Assembly: GCA_009746045.1 (NCBI GenBank)
Contig: RPFO01000082.1
Location: 1,008,677-1,072,676 of the forward strand
Reading direction: 5' to 3'
Length of the DNA stretch: 64,000 nucleotides
Source: Mesostigma viride
Lineage: Eukaryota; Streptophyta; Mesostigmatophyceae; Mesostigmatales; Mesostigmataceae
A program made the translations under genes and the position numbers. Shown piece by piece: positions 57,290 through 64,000 of the stretch (position 1 is the stretch's first letter; each line of letters opens with the position of its first letter). The notes under the pieces were generated by a model. The model was not told the DNA's origin, made no database searches, and saw only the letters and a program-made list of their open reading frames with translations.

Positions 57290-57589
57290 ATGCAGCTTGC
57301 AAACGGCAAGGGCAAGCACCCGGGTAAGAGCAAAGGCAACCGCACGAGCAAAGGAAAGGGAAACTGGAAGAGCAAGCACAAGGCCAAGGAAAGGACAAAG
57401 GCACTTGTGCTTGCCAAAAGGGCAGGCTCAAGGGAAATGACAAGGGCAAGGGCAGGGGCAGGCACAAGGGAAGCGGATAAGGGCAAGGGCAGGCGCAAGG
57501 GAAAGAGATTAGGACAAGTCAAGCACGAGGGAACGGACAAGGGCAAGGGCAGGCACAAGGGAAAAGATGAAGACAAGGGCAGGCACTAG
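57290..57589 (+). CDS. Lys/Gly/Arg-rich repetitive frame, doubtful gene
   Basis: A 99-aa frame from ATG 57290, composed of imperfect GKGRHKGK-like repeats from a purine-rich tandem of about 24 bp (AAGGGCAAGGGCAGGCACAA) that continues past the stop to about 57680. If translated it would be a highly basic, nucleic-acid-binding type peptide. It is more likely a degenerate satellite. Confidence 0.15.
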   Translation: MQLANGKGKHPGKSKGNRTSKGKGNWKSKHKAKERTKALVLAKRAGSREMTRARAGAGTREADKGKGRRKGKRLGQVKHEGTDKGKGRHKGKDEDKGRH

Positions 57590-58875
57590 GGAAAGGATGA
57601 GGGCAACGGCAAACACTGGGGATCAAAGGATAGGGGCAAGGGCAGATGCTAGGGTAACAGTTAGGGCAAAGGCAGGCACAAGAGAAGAATAAGGGGCCGT
57701 GAAGTATTAAGTGGAAATGCGGGTGGCGACATGGGGTTCGATCGGGCCTGCTGATGCAAATGCAGATTTCAACTGCAGTGACAAACACAAGCGTAGACAT
57801 AGGCAACGACAAATTCCTTGCATGTGTGCCTTGCTCTTCACCGGCTGGCTCGTTTGCTAGTTGTCTAACAGTTTCTACCGATAAACATCACTTGCCATTG
57901 TAAGGTCTGCCTTGCTGCCGTGCTAGTGGGTAGCTGGGTGATCGTGCTTGTTCCTTGTCAAGGGAGGGATGCATGTGGAGTAGGTGGGTGGGTGTGCTTG
58001 TTCCTTGCCAAGGAAGGGATGCACAAAGGTTAGATAGGTGCACGTGCTTGTTTCTTGTCAAGGGAGGGACGCACAAAGGGTAGGTGGGGGCACATGGTTG
58101 TGCCTCGTCAAGGGCGGGATGCACGAAGGGTAGGTGGGGGCATGTGGTTGGTCCTTGTCTTTTCACCGCCCAAGCGATGGCGATGTAGCATGCATTATAC
58201 ATTTATTCGTGCATTAAAAATCACTTTCCTTACAAGCGGCCTTAGCCGACTCCATCTGCCGTTGCCATTTCTCCGTATTGCATTGTCCGGACACGGTTTT
58301 TGTGTCGCAGGTCTTCCCCCGTAAAGGCACAAGCTGCCTGCGCGCGGAATTATGTGCAGACACCTCGGTTTCCAACACGACGGCTTCCCGCACATATCGA
58401 GCTCTGGATGTACAACATCTTCCCCCGGCGCACTTGCTCCCGGATGGAGCTTCTGTGCGGTGCCGACATCCCCGGAGCTGTCCTAAGCACCGCATGGAAA
58501 CAGTATTTCAAGCCACGAAGAGAAGCCACGAATTTGATATTGACTTGATATTGTCGTCAGAAGACTTGATATGCTATTTTCTGTGAAGGCGTTGGATTTT
58601 TGTGCATGACATGTAATCCTGCATTTAATAATGAAATTTTTTATGAAATAGGAACTCGTCTTGCATGAGCCTTGCTGCAAATGCCATTCATTTTTTTCCC
58701 CCGGGTAAATGGGTGTTAGGGGTTAGGTTGACCGAAATGATGTGAAATCAAAGTGAAATTCTGATAAGTGACATGCGTACTGCAATTCAGAACGACATAG
58801 CGACATGATTGTAGTACCGGTAGTGTACGCGAGAAGCATACGACGTCTTAACCTACGGGACCGAGTACCGGGATC
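57590..58875. other. Noncoding stretch with ~50-bp tandem repeats
   Basis: About 4.5 diverged units (GTGCTTGTTCCTTGTCAAGG...GGGATGCACAAAGGGTAGG) at 57937-58160. Otherwise no supported gene. Confidence 0.6.
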
Positions 58876-59055
58876 GTAAATTACCAACTCGTAAATTACT
58901 ACCTCGCAAATTACTACCTCGTACCTTACTACCTCGTACATTACTACCTCGTACATTACTACCTCGTACATTACTACCTCGTACATTACTACCTCGTAAA
59001 TTACTACCTCGTAAATTACTACCTCGTAAATTACTACCTCGTAAATTACGACGTC
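58876..59055. repeat. Subterminal 15-bp repeats of the 20-kb element
   Basis: Twelve tandem copies of GTAAATTACTACCTC with GTACATT/GTACCTT/GCAAATT variants. The motif is related to the inner end of the TIR (GTAAATTACGAGGT). In CACTA elements such repeats bind the transposase. Confidence 0.9.
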
Positions 59056-59198
59056 GGATCTTACCTCGGATCTAACTCGTAGCTTACGAGAAAGATCCGA
59101 CCTCCTATGCAAACGGTAAGAGTAAAAGCGGAGTAAATTACCACCTCGTAATTTACGCCTCGGATGCTTTTTACCACCCTCGGACGAAAAGTATAGTG

Positions 59199-61106
59199 CG
59201 GCATGCACACACACGTACATCCACTGCGCACGCAAGGGGCAACTGCACACACATGTACACACACCGCGCACGCTTGGGGCAGCTGCACTCACATGTACAC
59301 ACACCGCGCACGCAAGGGCCGGCTGCACACACACTTACATACACCGCGCACGCAAGGGGCAACTGCACACACATGTACACACACCGCGCACGCAAGGGCC
59401 GGCTGCACACACACGTACATACACCGCGCACGCAAGGGGAAACTGCCCACACATGGACATACACTGCGCACGCAAGGGGCGGCTGCATTAACACGTACAT
59501 ACACCGCGCACGCAAGGGCCGGCATGCACACACACGTACATACACCGCCCATGTAAGGGGCGGCTGCACACACACGTACACACACCATGCACGCAAGGGC
59601 CGGCATGCACACACAGTATACACACACCGCGCACGCAAGGGGCGGCTGCACACACACGTACATACACTGCGCACGCAAGGGGCTGCTGCACACACACTTA
59701 CACTCACCATGCACGCAAGGGGCGGCTGCACACACACGTACATACACCGCGCACGCAAGGGACGGCTGCACACACACGTACATACACCGCGCACGCAAGG
59801 GGCAACTGCCCGCACATGTACATCCACCGCGCACGCAATTAAGGGACGGCTGCACACACACGTACATACACCGCGCACGCAAGGGGCAACGGCACTCACA
59901 TGTACATACACCATGCACGCAAGGGGCGGCTGCACACACACGTACATACACCGCGCACGCAAGGGGCTGCTGCACACACACTTACACACACAATGCACGC
60001 AATTAGGGGCGACGGCACTCACATGTACATACTCTTGGGCGGCTGCACTCACATGTACATACACCGCGCATGCAAGGGGCAACTGCACACACACGTACAC
60101 ACACCATGCACGCAAGGGCCGGCATGCACACACACGTACATACACTGCGCACGCAAGGGGCAACTGCACACACACGTACACACACCATGCACGGAAGGGA
60201 CGGCTGCACTCACATGTACACACACCATGCACGCAAGGGCCGGCTGCACACACACGTACATACACCATGCACGCAAGGGGCTGCACACACACTTACACAC
60301 CACCTTGCACGCAAGGGCCGGCATGCACACACACTGGCATACACCGCGCACGCAAGGGGCGGCTGCACACACGTACATACACCGCGCACGCAAGGGGCGA
60401 GTGCACACACACGTACACACACCGCGCACGCAATTAAGGGACGGCTGCACACACACGTACATACACCGCGCACGCAAGGGGCAACGGCACTCACATGTAC
60501 ATCCACCATGCACGCAAGGGGCGGCTGCACACACACGTACACACACCATGCACGCAAGGACAAGGATTCACACACATGTACACACACAAAGCACGCAAGG
60601 GGCTTCTGCACACACACGTACATACACCGCGCACGCAAGGGGCGGCTGCACTCACATGTACACACACCACGCACGCAAGGGGCGGCTGCACACACACGTA
60701 CATACACTGCGCACGCACGGGGCGACTGCACACACACGTACACACACCGCGCACGCAAGGGGCTGCTGCACACACATGTACATACACCGCGCACGCAAGG
60801 GGCGAGTGCAAACACATGTACATACACCGCGCACGCAAGGACAAGGATGCACACACATGTACATACACCGCGCACGCAAGGGGCGGCTGCACACACACGT
60901 ACATACACCGCGCACGCAAGGGGCGAGTGCGCACACACGTACATACACCGCGCACGCAAGGGGCGGCTGCACACACACGTACATACACCGCGCACGCAAG
61001 GGGCGAGTGCAAACACATGTACATACACCGCGCACGCAAGGGGCAACTGCCCGCACATGTACATCCACCGCACACGCAAGGGGCGGCTGCACACACATGT
61101 ACATAC
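59199..61106 (+). repeat. 40-bp minisatellite, array part 5 (about 48 units)
   Basis: Same orientation as the other parts. This part is the most diverged: more AATTAAGGGA, CATGC and CAAGGA units, and several one-base length changes. It still has the irregular block (60,278-60,560) seen in parts 1-4. It ends ...GTACATAC at element 1b. Confidence 0.95.
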
Positions 61107-61588
61107 AGTTGCAAATAAATGGAATGCGATGTAAATCAGAAAGCATGAAATGAACGTTGTGTTTATTGTTCTCATACGTTATTGTCGTTGCTGCATAATT
61201 CGTCTTCGTTGCGCATATATTCTATTGCGCTTGGCACCTTCATCAGTCTTGCTGAATATCCTACGTGGACATGCATTCCGTGTAGTTCAGTGCATGCCGC
61301 GTGTTAGATACTTCTAGAATCCTCTAGGAGGTACCAAGGCAGATGCGCATACATAATAGGCCGATAGTCGGCTCAGTCCTATTGACAGTACTACACCGGC
61401 CCTTGACCAGCCGGTGACGTGGAGGCCTGGGAGACGCCCACATATTCTACGTGGCGTTATCCCATTGGCGAGTACTAGTGAAGTACAGCCATTGGCCCAA
61501 TACTACAATAAAGTATATTGTAGTAATCTGTACAAGATCCTCTATCTCTGAGGACCCATGTGGACCCTAGATGGGTCTCCAACCAACT
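61107..61588 (-). repeat. Element 1b 3' LTR
   Basis: 482 bp on minus, AGTT...AACT ends. Same landmarks as 6589-7070. Confidence 0.9.
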
Positions 61589-61856
61589 CCAGCCATTCTT
61601 TCCCTTGTGAAAGTGATAAGGCTTAGATGTATTCATTGATGTTCGGCCGCACCTGGCCAGTTCACTTTCACATATGTGGGCAATGGGGACTCACTTGGGT
61701 CTTATGGAGTTTGCATCTCATCATTGCATGGTTGGTGTAACCTGCTGTAGGGAAAACCCAAATCTGAAGGAAAACCTCTTCTCCAGAGAGGACAAAACCT
61801 CCAGGGGGATAAAAACCTACAGGAGGAGCATTAGGCTCAGGCTCCCAGATTACTCC

Positions 61857-64000
61857 TCATGACAAGGGTTTCCCAGCCATCATGGACCGCAGCAACTGGT
61901 ACCCATTAAGGGCCAGTCGTGGAAGCTTGGTCATAGCATCAGCAGGATTTGAGTGTCCTGGCAGATGTATGGTTATACAGTGGCTGGACAACTCCTTTGC
62001 CACAAGGTAGTCCAAGTCAGTAGTAGTGGCCCTCTCATTCTTGATAAAAGAGACCACGGGCTTATTATCACAATAAACCCTGACATCAATCACGGGTTGA
62101 GGTCTTATCTGACTCAGACACCATAAGAGTAGCTCTCTTATGTATATGGCATCGCGAATGCACATGGCGTATGCCCTGCACTCAGCGGTGTCAATGCCAG
62201 CAAACCGCCTCCTCTGAAGGTTACTGGACCAGTATACCAACGAGGGCTGTTTGCCTTCATTCCTGATGGTGATCAGGCATCCGGCTCTGGCACCAATCTT
62301 GTTGGCAGATCTAGACTCTTGGCTAGCATCTGTGTAGGCGTCTATGATGATGCGCCCATGCCAGTCTACACCGGACAACACCAAGTCAGGAGATTCATTG
62401 AGGCAGCTCTCCAGGCGCCTCCTTCCTTCTCCTACAACAACAGAGTCTGGCATCCTACTCTGTACTGCCAGGTCAGGGTTAGTTGTGGCAGCCAGCCAAC
62501 CCAGTTGACCTTTAACCGTAGGGGCATTCTCCTCAGTTACTCTCTTGGGCAACTGAGTTATTACTTTTTCTTTATACCCCTTCGCCGATTGCAGCTTAAG
62601 ATGCCATCCTTTGTCATCCTGGAAAAGGGTACAGCCAATGCCACAGTAAGGTACCTGGCTGTTTTTACTAAACCATGCTCTGGTACCAATAGGGGACTTG
62701 TCATTGAGCCTTTTATAGGTCTCATTCAACCATCCCTTGGGACCAATGCGTTGCATATCATCTCCATGTAAGGTAGCCCAGGTGGGTTGTCCTTTGGATT
62801 GCCCCACAAAGAGACAATAAGCAAGATGAGATTGTTGCATCTGACATCTCTCCTGGATGGCAGGAGCAATGGTTTCATACCAGATGACTGGACTGCTGAC
62901 CAGTCCTTCCCAGCCCACTTTAGGCTGCATGTAGGGATGACCTACTTCAGCTATCCAGCATGCTGGGGTCTTAACACAACAGGGTCTTTGAGCTTGCCAA
63001 GTGGCTCTGGCCACCTGAGGATCACCATGCAAAAAGGCCCTGGTGAAGTCATCAATTTCTGCTCCATAATCCAAGCCATAGTCCAAAGCACCAAGGTACA
63101 GACTAAGAATAAGCCTGAGAACAGGATGTGACAGGCCAGGAGTGTACAGCTCCTCCTTATCAAAGTCTGTAGTACCATGGAACTGGGTCACGACTGGACG
63201 TGCGTTTGGTATGGGAGGCTCACCAAGCTTGCTCTTCATCTTGCATACAAAACGCAACTGAAGCATTTGAGCATTGGGTGGAGGTTCTGAAATGCCTTCA
63301 AAAACATCCAGCGTTTGCCACTCCTGGAGCGCACGCGCCAATGCTACTCGCCAGGCCTCAAGGCCAGCGAAAGTGTGACAATCCAGGTCTACATCATCAA
63401 AGGACATGGGGCTATGAGCAGCAAATGACCTTTTTGTGAGACCAAGAGAAGTCACACTGAGCTGGGCGGGTTCTACCAGCTCAGAAGCTGGGGGTATATC
63501 CCTTCCCCATTCTGCTCCTTTTATTGAACCGACACAGGCGGTCTTCCAATTTGCCTTCTGGAACATTTCAAGAGGCAAGAGACATCTGAATGATTCCAGA
63601 GGAATTGGGTCACAATGGGTTTTTAGGAGACTCTTTGTGTTATTGGGGCCATCAACAATGGTAACACCGGGAGTCACCAAGAATGGCTGGCCAATGAGAG
63701 TGGGTCCCTTATAGCCATCAACAACACAAAGTGTCAAAGACTCACCCAAGAATGGGATAGTGATATTCCCAAGAACTTGATGATCAGTGTTACCCGCAAA
63801 GTCTTGGACAATAGTCCATGGACTGGGTTCAAGGGAATACTTATCCAGCAAAGCATTAAAGGGCGAGGTGACAGAGACCTCTGCTTTGGTATCCACATCA
63901 AAGCCATCAAGGTCCATGCCCTTCTCTAGAAGAGAAGTTATTTTGGCAATCTTTAGTGAGGGCTTGAGCTTCTTTACAATATCCCGAAGCTCTTGAGGAT
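61857..64000 (-). CDS. pol: Pol of element 1, C-terminal part (incomplete)
   Basis: The frame is open to the window edge. It covers the retropepsin-like domain (DTKAEVSV codons around 63870-63895), RT with HGDD at about 62759-62770, RNase H and the stop at 61857. The predicted residues match element 1a over the shared 686 aa as far as can be read. The start lies beyond the window. Confidence 0.92.
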   Translation of the reverse strand, partial: PQELRDIVKKLKPSLKIAKITSLLEKGMDLDGFDVDTKAEVSVTSPFNALLDKYSLEPSPWTIVQDFAGNTDHQVLGNITIPFLGESLTLCVVDGYKGPTLIGQPFLVTPGVTIVDGPNNTKSLLKTHCDPIPLESFRCLLPLEMFQKANWKTACVGSIKGAEWGRDIPPASELVEPAQLSVTSLGLTKRSFAAHSPMSFDDVDLDCHTFAGLEAWRVALARALQEWQTLDVFEGISEPPPNAQMLQLRFVCKMKSKLGEPPIPNARPVVTQFHGTTDFDKEELYTPGLSHPVLRLILSLYLGALDYGLDYGAEIDDFTRAFLHGDPQVARATWQAQRPCCVKTPACWIAEVGHPYMQPKVGWEGLVSSPVIWYETIAPAIQERCQMQQSHLAYCLFVGQSKGQPTWATLHGDDMQRIGPKGWLNETYKRLNDKSPIGTRAWFSKNSQVPYCGIGCTLFQDDKGWHLKLQSAKGYKEKVITQLPKRVTEENAPTVKGQLGWLAATTNPDLAVQSRMPDSVVVGEGRRRLESCLNESPDLVLSGVDWHGRIIIDAYTDASQESRSANKIGARAGCLITIRNEGKQPSLVYWSSNLQRRRFAGIDTAECRAYAMCIRDAIYIRELLLWCLSQIRPQPVIDVRVYCDNKPVVSFIKNERATTTDLDYLVAKELSSHCITIHLPGHSNPADAMTKLPRLALNGYQLLRSMMAGKPLS

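Larger units (their letters stand above)
61107..64000 (-). mobile_element. Element 1b: inverted second copy, cut by the window end
   Basis: 3' LTR 61107-61588, 3' UTR 61589-61856, then the C-terminal part of pol. It is collinear with 4177-7070 of element 1a with very few differences (for example one A/G change in the LTR near 61364). The LTR end abuts the satellite at GTACATAC, the same unit phase (CATAC) as element 1a. Confidence 0.93.

Overview
This window looks like nuclear DNA of a repeat-rich eukaryote, probably an alga or another protist. It has LTR retrotransposons, terminal-inverted-repeat (TIR) elements, long satellites, candidate GT-AG introns and AATAAA signals, and no bacterial operons or Shine-Dalgarno spacing. 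The species cannot be named from sequence alone. No confident host housekeeping gene, rRNA or intact tRNA was found.

The backbone is one roughly 15-kb array of a 40-bp minisatellite. It is all in one orientation and has been cut into six pieces by insertions: 7071-13028, 15043-15074, 29154-31448, 33460-36495, 37214-38974 and 59199-61106. Removing the insertions restores the array phase almost perfectly, so the window is a fossil record of nested transposition into a satellite. At both ends the array abuts inverted, near-identical copies of copia-like element 1: 920-7070 on + and 61107 to the window end on -.

Insertions in order are: element 4a (13029-15042, modular, unknown class); element 2 (15075-29153, copia-like, TSD GCTGC), which itself carries element 3 (19852-24840, minus strand, TSD CTCTC) and a palindrome cassette (26548-27766, TSD GACAG); element 4b (31449-33459); a solo LTR (36496-37213, TSD CACAC); and a 20.2-kb element with 56-bp CACTA-type TIRs (38975-59198, 2-bp TSD CG). 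The 20-kb element contains a second palindrome cassette (39695-40440, TSD GTGTT), about 1.25 kb of perfect CCAT repeat, several other satellites, and an 8.6-kb element with 210-bp TIRs (46458-55081) set in a 109-bp tandem repeat. The two TIR elements hold a few candidate spliced genes.

The most unusual biology is in elements 1 and 2. Both encode Gag, integrase, reverse transcriptase and RNase H of copia type. The only retropepsin-like domain lies between integrase and RT instead of before integrase, and its active-site triplet is altered (DTK/DTN). Their LTRs begin AGTT and end AACT, not TG...CA. The perfect-palindrome cassettes have the same termini and the same 5-bp target duplication, so one integrase machinery may move all of them. 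Gag and Pol are joined by a -1 frame relation in element 1 and by an in-frame UGA in element 2.

Three open frames are broken by single-base losses in homopolymers, so some 'pseudogenes' may be assembly errors.
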